Shown: piece after piece, positions 1 to 5,455 of the stretch | How positions within the stretch are numbered: the stretch's first letter is position 1 | Layout of the letters: each line of letters begins with the position of its first letter | Assembly (NCBI GenBank): GCA_021545665.1 | Contig: JAJRTX010000229.1 | Coordinates: forward strand, 1-5,563 | Direction: 5' to 3' | Source: Zetaproteobacteria bacterium | GTDB taxonomy: Bacteria; Pseudomonadota; Zetaproteobacteria; Mariprofundales; Mariprofundaceae | DNA length: 5,563 nucleotides | The notes under the pieces: model-generated | What the model was told of the DNA's origin: nothing | Databases searched by the model: none | The model's input: the letters and a program-made list of their open reading frames with translations, nothing else | Position numbers and translations under genes: made by a program

Positions 1-61
1 TAACAATCGCCGCCATAAAACGGTCTCGCCTCTCCTGAATGTATCTACGCGTGCAATGTGT

Positions 62-349
62 TCAATACAGTTGATGCCTGACATCAACCTGAACCCTGTA
101 CGCTTCGTTGACAGGGGAAGCCATATCAGCGCAGAGTTTTGCCTGCTGCTTATCTGATAACAACTCTGCAGCATGACCTTTTTTATTCATGGCACATTTG
201 TTCTCTCCGGAAATGCAGCTCTGAGCATGTCCGGCTTGATTTGTACATTTCTTGGAAGAACATGACTTACTGCCACAAGCAAGAGCGGGACTAGAGATAA
301 GGAAGAGCACTGCCACCATGCCAACCAGGTGTTTAAGACATTTGTTCAT
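62..349 (-). CDS. Small exported Cys-rich protein, putative metal-binding
   Basis: A 95-residue protein with a short basic N-terminus (Lys3, Lys6), a hydrophobic core at about residues 8-20 and a likely cleavage point after Ala22-Leu23-Ala24, directly before Cys25. The ALAC sequence also resembles a weak lipobox, so a lipoprotein is possible. The mature part has cysteines at 25, 30, 35, 45, 52 and 73, with CX4CX4C spacing and many Lys, Ser and His residues, as in small metal-sequestering proteins; I do not recognise a named family. The start is supported by AAGGAG at 355-360, five bases from the ATG. It lies downstream of the copper-chaperone gene on the same strand but past an intrinsic terminator, so it probably has its own promoter, which I could not define. 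The metal-binding role is inferred from composition and neighbours only. Confidence 0.7.
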   Translation of the reverse strand: MNKCLKHLVGMVAVLFLISSPALACGSKSCSSKKCTNQAGHAQSCISGENKCAMNKKGHAAELLSDKQQAKLCADMASPVNEAYRVQVDVRHQLY

Positions 350-398
350 AAATTCTCCTTTTATCAGAGTTGGTTAACACTAATTATTCAATATTCAG

Positions 399-419
399 AA
401 AAACTCCCGAAAGGGGAGT
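399..419 (-). terminator. Rho-independent terminator of the copper-related cluster
   Basis: Read on the minus strand, ACTCCC and GGGAGT form a perfect 6-bp stem around a 5-base loop (CTTTC), and the stem runs into five consecutive T residues. It begins 21 bases after the stop codon of the copper-chaperone gene, where a terminator for the minus-strand cluster is expected. The stem is short but has the right shape, position and direction. Confidence 0.8.
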
Positions 420-440
420 ACAAACAGGAATGACAGCCCC

Positions 441-899
441 CTAATGGTGGTGCCCCTCCTGATGATCCGGCATTGTACGCATATCACGAACTTCAACATG
501 CACATTAACAGTATGTCCATCAGAAGTATTCAACTTCAGCATGACATAATCACCTTCTTTTAATTCTCTTTTCAAGTCTTTCAGCATCAAGTGATTGCCA
601 CCGGGTGAGAATTCAAGTTTACCATGTGCTGGCACAATAACTTTTTCCATCTTTTTCATATGCATCATGCCTTCATGCATACTCATGCTGTGGAATGCAG
701 ATTTGTTAGCAGCATCACTCTCAACAGACGTAATACTCACATCAGTATCACCACTATTATTTAACACAAGATAACCAGCCGCTGTATCTGCAACCGGCGG
801 CGGCATGCGCATCCATGCACCTTCCACAGTAATTTCAGCCTCAGCCAGAGATGGTATCAATAGTAACAACGCCGGAATGATAATATTCTTTATTCTCAT
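441..899 (-). CDS. Periplasmic PCu(A)C family copper(I) chaperone
   Basis: A 152-residue exported protein. A signal peptide (basic Arg2/Lys4, hydrophobic residues 6-15) ends at Ala19-Glu20-Ala21. The mature part has the family's EITVEGAWMR opening and the complete copper signature H-X10-M-X21-H-X-M, at His70, Met81, His103 and Met105. The family (DUF461/PCuAC) binds Cu(I) in the periplasm and passes it to copper sites such as the CuA centre of cytochrome oxidase. Extra potential ligands are Met72, Met74, His75, Met78, Met79, His80 and Met84 inside the loop, and a His-rich tail ending in three histidines. The start is supported by an AGAGGA sequence about 6-7 bases upstream. It is last in the cluster, 169 bases after the thioredoxin gene and before the terminator. 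The family call is firm; the target enzyme cannot be read from this window. Confidence 0.96.
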   Translation of the reverse strand: MRIKNIIIPALLLLIPSLAEAEITVEGAWMRMPPPVADTAAGYLVLNNSGDTDVSITSVESDAANKSAFHSMSMHEGMMHMKKMEKVIVPAHGKLEFSPGGNHLMLKDLKRELKEGDYVMLKLNTSDGHTVNVHVEVRDMRTMPDHQEGHHH

Positions 900-1068
900 A
901 ATTAGTTCCTCTTCCCGTTTATTGTAACATTCAGGGCAGCCAAAGCTACCCCTGCCTCAGCCATTCAGTCAGTGAAAGATTTACACGCCCTGACGCAATC
1001 TGCACATGGCGCCGGTCTTGTGAACTTCTCATTCCTGATTACTACTTTGTTGCTTCGATTGAATCGTA

Positions 1069-1677
1069 TTATTTATTCTTTTCTTTATTTGCATCCAGCA
1101 ACGATACCAGCATCGGTGCTGCTTTATTCCAGTCCCGCTCTCCCAGGATGTAGCCGGAAAACTTGCCGTCACGTCCAATCAGATAAGTCGTTGGCAAAGC
1201 GCGCACAGCATAGGCCTTGCGTACCTCCCCGTCCGGATCGAGCAGGGAATCAAATTGCAGTTCTATTTCTTGCATGAATGTCTTGACGATATCCCGATTG
1301 TCTCGATCTACATTTACACTCAGTAGTTTAAAATCACTACCCTCAAAACCCTTACGAAACTTTTGCAATACAGGCATTTCCCGACGACATGACACGCACC
1401 ATGTGGCCCAGAAATGCAGCATCACAATTTTGCCCCTATAGGAAGAAAGGGAGTGCAACTTGCCATCCATGCCGGTCAGTTCAAAATCAGGAGCCAGCAT
1501 TCTGGCTTTTGGCTGAATAACACCAAAATCGTCCAGCGGGTCGGCCTGGGCGGAAAACGCCCAGACCAGCATCACAAACAGCAGACATATCTGAGTCAAT
1601 GGCCAAACTCGTGAGTGGCGATTGGCCTCCCCACTTATCCACCCGGACTCTTGCGGTTGGCTCACCTTATTGCGCAT
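1069..1677 (-). CDS. TlpA/ResA-like thioredoxin-fold protein, exported or membrane-anchored
   Basis: About 202 residues from the ATG at 1675-1677. A hydrophobic segment (about residues 28-42) ends in AQA and serves as a signal peptide or membrane anchor. Then comes a thioredoxin-like domain of the AhpC-TSA/Redoxin type: an APDFEL entry strand, the WATWCVSC active site with redox cysteines 94 and 97, and the cis-proline in ALPTTYLIG (Pro162). Relatives reduce disulfides in the periplasm. TlpA in Bradyrhizobium reduces copper-chaperone and CuA-site cysteines, and ResA/CcmG act in haem c assembly; the copper chaperone next door favours the first role. The start is uncertain. The frame stays open to an ATG at 1743, but that would overlap the cytochrome gene by 77 bases. 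The 1677 ATG overlaps it by 11, and a GTG at 1665 directly follows its stop. None has a strong ribosome binding site, suggesting translational coupling. Confidence 0.92.
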   Translation of the reverse strand: MRNKVSQPQESGWISGEANRHSRVWPLTQICLLFVMLVWAFSAQADPLDDFGVIQPKARMLAPDFELTGMDGKLHSLSSYRGKIVMLHFWATWCVSCRREMPVLQKFRKGFEGSDFKLLSVNVDRDNRDIVKTFMQEIELQFDSLLDPDGEVRKAYAVRALPTTYLIGRDGKFSGYILGERDWNKAAPMLVSLLDANKEKNK

Positions 1678-1951
1678 GGGATTTGAGATAGCGGGCGATG
1701 GCCTGCCAACCTTCAGGCGTTGGTTTTTCAAACCCTCGCTCATCCATTCTTCGCTCCATCAAATATAATATGTTTCTCCAGCCCTGCCAGTCCAGCCGCG
1801 CCGGATGTGGCAATACATGGCAAGCCGAACAAAAGGATACATACACCTGTGCATCCGCCGAGCTTGCATCGGGTATATCTGTCGCCTGCGCGCTTGAACT
1901 CACGACCAGCAACATCACAATCATCAGGGACTTCATCATTAATTTATTCAT
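1667..1951 (-). CDS. Small single-haem cytochrome c
   Basis: A 94-residue protein with a signal peptide (Lys3, Lys7, hydrophobic core 9-17, cleavage near Ala21-Gln22-Ala23) and one haem c attachment motif, CSACH, at residues 41-45. The mature part is only about 70 residues: a short mini-cytochrome with helix, CXXCH, a Trp-rich loop (Trp55, Trp58), a Met-containing segment (Met65 or Met69, likely distal ligand) and a C-terminal helix ending in YLKSHAQ. It would carry electrons in the periplasm. The start is very well supported by AGGAGG at 1957-1962, which overlaps the stop codon of the outer-membrane protein gene, so the two are coupled. The 3' end overlaps the thioredoxin gene. Placement between a Met-rich outer-membrane protein and a TlpA-like thioredoxin suggests service in a copper or oxidase-related redox chain, which is inference. 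Confidence 0.9.
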   Translation of the reverse strand: MNKLMMKSLMIVMLLVVSSSAQATDIPDASSADAQVYVSFCSACHVLPHPARLDWQGWRNILYLMERRMDERGFEKPTPEGWQAIARYLKSHAQ

Positions 1952-1960
1952 TCTATCCTC

Positions 1961-3136
1961 CTAAAAGCCAAGATGGCTGGGGGCATAGCCCTGCCTCTTT
2001 GATCGGATACTCTTGCTGGTTGGAAATTCTACATACCAGGTTAACGATGCCCTCCAGTCTGTTTCCATCTGCACGCCGTTAAGCCTGCGATAAATCGGCA
2101 AACTCACTTGCAGGTTGATAATATGAAGCGGCATCGGTTGCCATTGCACACCCAATGTAGTGAAAAGCTGGGTGCCACCATAATTATCCGGATTCCATAA
2201 TGGTGTCATAAATGGCGAAGCAGCATTGTTTTGCACAGCATGGCCGGATGCACCAGACAGCGCTTCATTATCCTGACCCTTGATACGACCACTCCATTGA
2301 CCATTGAGCTGTAGCTCAAATACCGTATCTACACGTGGCTGAAACATCAGATATGCATCGACGCGTCCTTCACTGCCCTTGCGATAGCCCTGGTTATTAT
2401 CGTAAAAACGACCTGTGACCATAGCATTGAGTCCCCACCACAGCGGTGAAGATGAACCTTGATATAACAGTCCCAGTGTTGGATCAAATGTACCTGAACC
2501 AAGTTGCATGCCATAGGGCAGCAATTCTTTCCTGCGCATAGCCAATGGATGTTCCGTATTACGTTTGGTAATTGAACCGGTAGGCAAACTCAAACCGCTA
2601 AACAGTGAAAACTGGCTTGTTGGAATCAATGGATCATCAGCATACAGAAGATACTTTGTCATCAACATGGTATCTGCAAAGCCCCGTGATTTCATGGTAA
2701 ATCCGGGTACGCCCGTACCGCCCATCATTACTGGCATACTCATCATCGGGCTGAATTTCATATCCATTTCCTTGTTGCTGTACATACCCATTATACCGGC
2801 AAAGAATTTCTCACTGAAACTATAGCCGACAGAAAGATTGAGCATGCTCATATCCATCCGTTCCTGCACAGCCATAAATTTTCTTGCTGCGGGCATGCCA
2901 AGCAGGCTGCTTTCATTCACAGATGATGTGCCACTGCGCAACCCTTCCATACGCATAAACTCCGGGTTAATTTTGATACGGAATTCATAGGTTTCCGGCA
3001 CTCCGCCGCCGGCAATATTCATCGGCATATTGCCGCCGCATTTACTACAGCATATACCCATATAAGCTTCTGCCTGCTGTGGCATGCCGGACATAAGCAC
3101 GCCTGCCAGAAACAGGAAAAATCGTATTTTCTTCAT
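1961..3136 (-). CDS. Met-rich outer-membrane beta-barrel protein (putative transporter)
   Basis: About 391 residues. The signal peptide starts with MKKIRFF and ends at Gln21-Ala22-Glu23-Ala24. The mature N-terminus has a Cys/Met cluster, with Cys29, Cys30, Cys33, Met37 and Met39 around a CCSKCGG sequence. The rest alternates short amphipathic beta-strands and Gly/Asn turns typical of an outer-membrane barrel, with aromatic strand ends such as the C-terminal LTWYVEF. Residues 115-139 hold nine methionines. Such Met-rich barrel proteins are often labelled 'transporter' and may belong near the phenol-degradation MetA-type family, but I cannot confirm that by eye. The chosen start has GGAG at 3144-3147, seven bases upstream; an ATG at 3181 in the same frame would put 15 odd residues before the signal peptide. 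The protein runs 20 residues past the presumed last strand. Methionine and cysteine content suggest contact with Cu(I); transport itself is unproven. Confidence 0.82.
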   Translation of the reverse strand: MKKIRFFLFLAGVLMSGMPQQAEAYMGICCSKCGGNMPMNIAGGGVPETYEFRIKINPEFMRMEGLRSGTSSVNESSLLGMPAARKFMAVQERMDMSMLNLSVGYSFSEKFFAGIMGMYSNKEMDMKFSPMMSMPVMMGGTGVPGFTMKSRGFADTMLMTKYLLYADDPLIPTSQFSLFSGLSLPTGSITKRNTEHPLAMRRKELLPYGMQLGSGTFDPTLGLLYQGSSSPLWWGLNAMVTGRFYDNNQGYRKGSEGRVDAYLMFQPRVDTVFELQLNGQWSGRIKGQDNEALSGASGHAVQNNAASPFMTPLWNPDNYGGTQLFTTLGVQWQPMPLHIINLQVSLPIYRRLNGVQMETDWRASLTWYVEFPTSKSIRSKRQGYAPSHLGF

Positions 3137-3237
3137 TATAAATCTCCAATTAATATCTAAAATCAGGCGCGGACGCTTCATGAAACAGCAATAACGTAAC
3201 GCGCAAACTAGCCACCTTTACAGACAGCTGACTAAAA

Positions 3238-3603
3238 TCAGGAAAAGATCAGATATTGTGGAGGGGGAAGAGGAACACGGACAGCAGACGCCTGCCATGC
3301 CATTTCAGTCTGAACAGAAACAGGGACAGAAGCTGGTTCTGTCAATTGTATAATGTCACTTGTCATGTGTGGGGCAAAAAGTTGCGGCAGTGAATCAATA
3401 CTATTATGGCACCCACAACCACACTCAATGCGATCATACTGCCAGTCACTGTTAAGTGACATGCCATATTCATGGTTAGCATTTATATCATTTGCAACGG
3501 ATGGGTGAACCGGGATGGCGCAACTGGCTGCTGAAGCAGACATCGGCACACTGCTGATAATCAACAGAGTCACAGACATAAGCATTACAAGTAGCTTTTG
3601 CAT
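3238..3603 (-). CDS. Small exported protein with CGCGCH motif, unknown function
   Basis: A 121-residue protein starting with MQKLLVML. A signal peptide covers about residues 1-25 (hydrophobic 4-19, cleavage near SASA-A). The mature part has Cys28, a CGCGCH motif at residues 61-66, His33, His44, His79 and Met80, and a proline-rich C-terminus (VPLPPPQYLIFS). Closely spaced Cys and His point to metal binding. Small exported Cys/His proteins with Pro-rich tails (for example DUF2946-type) occur beside copper genes in proteobacteria, but the resemblance is loose and I assign no family. A TTG nine bases upstream (3612) is an alternative start; neither has a clear ribosome binding site. The gap to the outer-membrane protein gene is 101 bases with no visible terminator, so co-transcription is likely but not shown. 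Confidence 0.7.
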   Translation of the reverse strand: MQKLLVMLMSVTLLIISSVPMSASAASCAIPVHPSVANDINANHEYGMSLNSDWQYDRIECGCGCHNSIDSLPQLFAPHMTSDIIQLTEPASVPVSVQTEMAWQASAVRVPLPPPQYLIFS

Positions 3604-3735
3604 AAGTGCCAAGCATGACGAAAAAAATAATCCTTCGCAAGATTCAACCTTTTCAACTGAAATCCCAATCTCAAAGTTCTCATAAACACCGGGAAGTTCT
3701 TGTACAACTGCTGATAATGTTCTTTAATCGGAAGT
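3604..3735. other. Divergent intergenic region
   Basis: This 132-base AT-rich spacer separates the minus-strand CGCGCH gene from the plus-strand zinc-ribbon gene, so it should carry promoters in both directions. I see candidate boxes (TTGAAA on the minus strand; GATAAT at 3713-3718 on the plus strand) but no pair with correct spacing. No dyad resembling a CueR-type operator is evident. Confidence 0.4.
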
Positions 3736-3999
3736 ATGAAGGAACGATATTGTTATTACTGCGACAAGCGAACAGAACACAAACCCCTGATCGGGATTGG
3801 CTCATGGATTTTGATTATTCTCACACTTGGTCTGTGGGCGCTCATCATTATGTTATTTTATCCAGATCGCTGTTCAGGATGCAAACTGACAAGGAAGCAG
3901 GCTAATAAAATTGCTTTCCCTGCTGAATACTGGGCTCCAACTATTCTTCTACTGTGTTTTCTTTTATTTATAACAGTTTTATGGATCGCTTTACCTTAA
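3736..3999 (+). CDS. Small membrane protein with split zinc ribbon
   Basis: An 87-residue protein with CYYC at residues 6-9 and CSGC at 46-49, two halves of a four-cysteine zinc ribbon. Between them lies a hydrophobic stretch (about residues 19-42), and a second membrane helix fills residues 64-87 up to the C-terminus. Cysteine pairs flanking a hydrophobic segment recall LITAF-like domains, in which the hydrophobic part dips into the membrane between the zinc knuckles; this is analogy only. The reading frame has an upstream stop at 3715 and no earlier ATG. The ribosome binding site is poor (GGAAG ends one base before the ATG). It is the only intact plus-strand gene here, divergent from the copper-related cluster, and its function is unknown. 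Confidence 0.66.
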   Translation: MKERYCYYCDKRTEHKPLIGIGSWILIILTLGLWALIIMLFYPDRCSGCKLTRKQANKIAFPAEYWAPTILLLCFLLFITVLWIALP

Positions 4000-4261
4000 G
4001 AAATTTATTTTGAAGGAGGCACTGTACCAACAAAAAGCTGCAGAATCTTCATCCAGAGCTAACGTAATCTGCGCTGGCGTCAGTATTTTAGCCATATCGT
4101 AACCCTTTTCAGCAGACACATTGAACAGGTAAATGGCGCTGTCCATGTCACCTTTAGTCTGGCTTATCAAAGCATATATATATCTGCTCTTTATTCTGTT
4201 CTCGAGCCAACCCGGAATCCGGCTGAAAGCCAAGAGAAAAACAGGCCAGGATAATGAGCAT
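3991..4261 (-). pseudogene. Exported Sel1/TPR-like protein, frameshifted at an (AT)5 tract
   Basis: Two minus-strand frames make one sensible protein. The first (from 4261, open up to a TTG at 4357) encodes a hydrophobic signal-like segment MLIILACFSLGF and then LAREQNKEQIYI. The second continues with YALISQTKGDMDSAIYLF, then AEKGYDMAKILTPAQI, and ends FKINFLR at 3991. The helix pattern, with GDMDSAIYLF and AEKG, resembles a Sel1/TPR repeat. The switch falls exactly on five AT repeats at 4174-4183; one more unit, or two fewer, would join the frames without a stop. It may be a pseudogene, a phase-variable gene or a sequencing error. The start codon is uncertain because no ribosome binding site is seen. 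The last nine bases overlap the end of the zinc-ribbon gene. Confidence 0.45.
4174..4183. repeat. (AT)5 dinucleotide tract
   Basis: Five uninterrupted AT units lie at the point where the two halves of the minus-strand Sel1-like gene change frame. Gain of one unit or loss of two would restore one reading frame. Five units is short for efficient slippage, so biological variation is possible but not strongly predicted. Confidence 0.6.
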
Positions 4262-4356
4262 AAATAGAGTTAAACAGTTGTGTTTTATAGAATGGTTTAT
4301 ATATTTTGCTTGGTCATGCTTGTCTATCAGAGCAACAGAACTCAACTTACCGGCCA

Positions 4357-4756
4357 ATGGTTGAATATCGACAGGGTAATAGATAGGAATGGTTTCAAAA
4401 AGCAGCCAAGCAGGGTTTTGCTAAAGCTCAGGATATTCTCGGACTGATGTATAGCAACCGGCAAGGTCGTTCCCCGTGACTACATACAAGCCTACCTGTG
4501 GTTCCATCTGGCCAGCGTTAATGGCGAACCGGATAGCACCGTATCCCAAGATATCATAGCCTCAATGATGACCCCATCCCAAATAGATCGGGCCAAAAAT
4601 CTAACCAAGGACTGGGAACTAAAAAAAACCATAAATGCCCCACAATTCGGCACTTCACAAAGAGATTATGTATCACGTCCCCGAAACTTTCAAGATGAAG
4701 CAAAGCGCAATGAAAAAATTAGCGTCTTAGCCTGCATTATTCATGAATCATCGTGA
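4357..4756 (+). pseudogene. Sel1-repeat protein remnant with stop and frameshift
   Basis: One plus-strand frame reads MVEYRQGNR, a TAG at 4384, then EWFQKAAKQGFAKAQ and DILGLMYSNRQG. A +1 shift near 4466-4469 moves to the next frame, VPRDYIQAYLWFHLASVNG, followed by MMTPSQIDRAKNLTKDWE and a stop at 4754-4756. Together these match a Sel1 repeat (A..G...AQ..LG.MY..G.GVP.DY..AY.WF.LA...G) and the usual closing helix of such proteins (MTP.QI..A..L...W). Sel1 proteins are solenoid scaffolds, often exported, that mediate protein contacts. The upstream part of the gene, including any signal peptide and earlier repeats, is missing. The longest open piece, from 4565, is only this tail and is unlikely to be a gene of its own. 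A single-base sequencing error could explain the shift but not the separate TAG. Confidence 0.7.
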
Positions 4757-4936
4757 TGATTGCGCAGGACCTTTATTTGCAACGGAACTTTTCGAATGGG
4801 TGCGTAACCATGTTTGCAGTCACTTGAGAAAAGATTTGTTGCGGATAAAGGAACAAGTAAGGGCGCGACAGTATTTATGAATAATGAGGTTAGATGTCTT
4901 TCACTTGCAAACGTCTTCAACGTCGTCAGACGATAA
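4757..4936. other. Gene-free spacer
   Basis: These 180 bases between the Sel1 remnant and the end of the lipoprotein gene hold no convincing reading frame on either strand. A 16-base dyad (AATCATC-GT-GATGATT, 4746-4761) straddles its left edge, and a short direct repeat (AACGTC-TTC-AACGTC, 4910-4924) lies near the right edge. Neither has a T-run that would make it an intrinsic terminator. Confidence 0.5.
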
Positions 4937-5398
4937 TCAGTTCCTCATCTGCCATGAACCGTCCGATTGCCTGCAAGCCGTGCCGTAACCGCGTTCTTTT
5001 CTGCCATCAATCAGGATTTCAGTCTGATATTCGCGACAATTATCGCCACCCGATGTCAGATATGTACTGGTTGGCGTAGTCGTAAATTCGGCACCGCTAT
5101 TGGGGTTTATCCACTGACTGGACTGGTGATCTCTGTTCATCTCAAGTGCTTTCTGGGATTTTAATTCATCAGTCTCATCCATATAACGACCCATTTCACT
5201 GCCAACCATGGCGCCAAGCAATGTGCCGCCGATAATGGCTGCGGTTTTGCCTTGTCCAGCACCAACCGTGGAGCCAAGCACGCCACCAAGCACGCCGCCC
5301 AGCAGAGCGCCGCCCTGCTGACGCTGGCTAGCATTCTGGCAACCTGCCAGGGACATTAAGAAGATACTGATTAGCATAATTACTAAGGATTTTTTCAT
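4937..5398 (-). CDS. Glycine-zipper outer-membrane lipoprotein, 17 kDa surface-antigen family
   Basis: A 153-residue lipoprotein. The signal peptide (Lys2, Lys3, hydrophobic 5-16) ends in a perfect lipobox LAGC, lipidated at Cys20; Gln at the next position fits sorting to the outer membrane. Residues 29-70 form a glycine-zipper 2TM domain, with repeated GGxLGG and GSxxG patterns and two helices around a GAGQGK turn. The C-terminal domain has the family hallmark CREYQ (Cys121) and YGTACRQSDGSWQ (Cys142), as in rickettsial 17 kDa antigen and related envelope proteins; the two cysteines may pair. The ATG at 5398 is preferred because AGAGG (5406-5410) sits seven bases upstream and MKKS is a normal signal start; a GTG at 5413 would add five residues. 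It is preceded by its own promoter and looks monocistronic. The role is structural or in envelope stability; no enzyme activity is expected. Confidence 0.92.
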   Translation of the reverse strand: MKKSLVIMLISIFLMSLAGCQNASQRQQGGALLGGVLGGVLGSTVGAGQGKTAAIIGGTLLGAMVGSEMGRYMDETDELKSQKALEMNRDHQSSQWINPNSGAEFTTTPTSTYLTSGGDNCREYQTEILIDGRKERGYGTACRQSDGSWQMRN

Positions 5399-5426
5399 GG
5401 CATTACCTCTCACTACATCTGAATGG

Positions 5427-5455
5427 TTTATATCCGTTGTGTTAGTCTTTGTTAA
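5427..5455 (-). promoter_or_regulatory. Sigma70-type promoter for the glycine-zipper lipoprotein gene
   Basis: On the minus strand, a -35 box TTAACA (5450-5455, five of six consensus) and a -10 box TATAAA (5427-5432, five of six) are separated by exactly 17 bases. Transcription should start near 5420, giving a leader of about 20 bases that contains the AGAGG ribosome binding site. Strength and spacing make this the best promoter in the window. Confidence 0.72.

Noticed and set aside
1..16. ATG at 14-16 on the minus strand (MAAIV...), possible start of a next gene running off the left edge.
   Set aside because: Only five codons are visible and the AGGAG upstream is about 15 bases away, so the start cannot be supported.
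935..960. Possible hairpin (GGCAG...CTGCC) in the same gap.
   Set aside because: Only a 5-bp stem with a 12-base loop and no T-run; not a credible terminator or riboswitch.
946..1032. 28-codon minus-strand reading frame in the gap before the copper-chaperone gene.
   Set aside because: AGGA abuts the ATG with no spacing, the sequence shows no protein-like pattern, and the length is chance-level.
972..1277. Plus-strand open frame over the end of the thioredoxin gene.
   Set aside because: Antisense to a well-supported thioredoxin gene; composition (many Ser, Pro, Arg) is typical of a shadow frame.
1698..2082. Two plus-strand open frames over the cytochrome and barrel genes.
   Set aside because: Both are antisense to genes with clear motifs and ribosome binding sites.
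2565..2825. Plus-strand open frame with hydrophobic residues inside the barrel gene.
   Set aside because: Antisense to the Met-rich segment; Met codons read backwards give His/Ile-rich hydrophobic runs.
3606..3905. Plus-strand GTG-started frame overlapping the zinc-ribbon gene.
   Set aside because: It overlaps the zinc-ribbon frame, which has paired CxxC motifs and membrane helices; this one has no recognisable feature.
4013..4102. Plus-strand KEALYQQKAAE-like stretch resembling a Sel1 repeat.
   Set aside because: It stops after about 30 codons and lies opposite the better-supported minus-strand frame; probably coincidence.
4894..5164. Plus-strand frames across the lipoprotein gene.
   Set aside because: Antisense to the conserved CREYQ/YGTACRQ domain of the lipoprotein.
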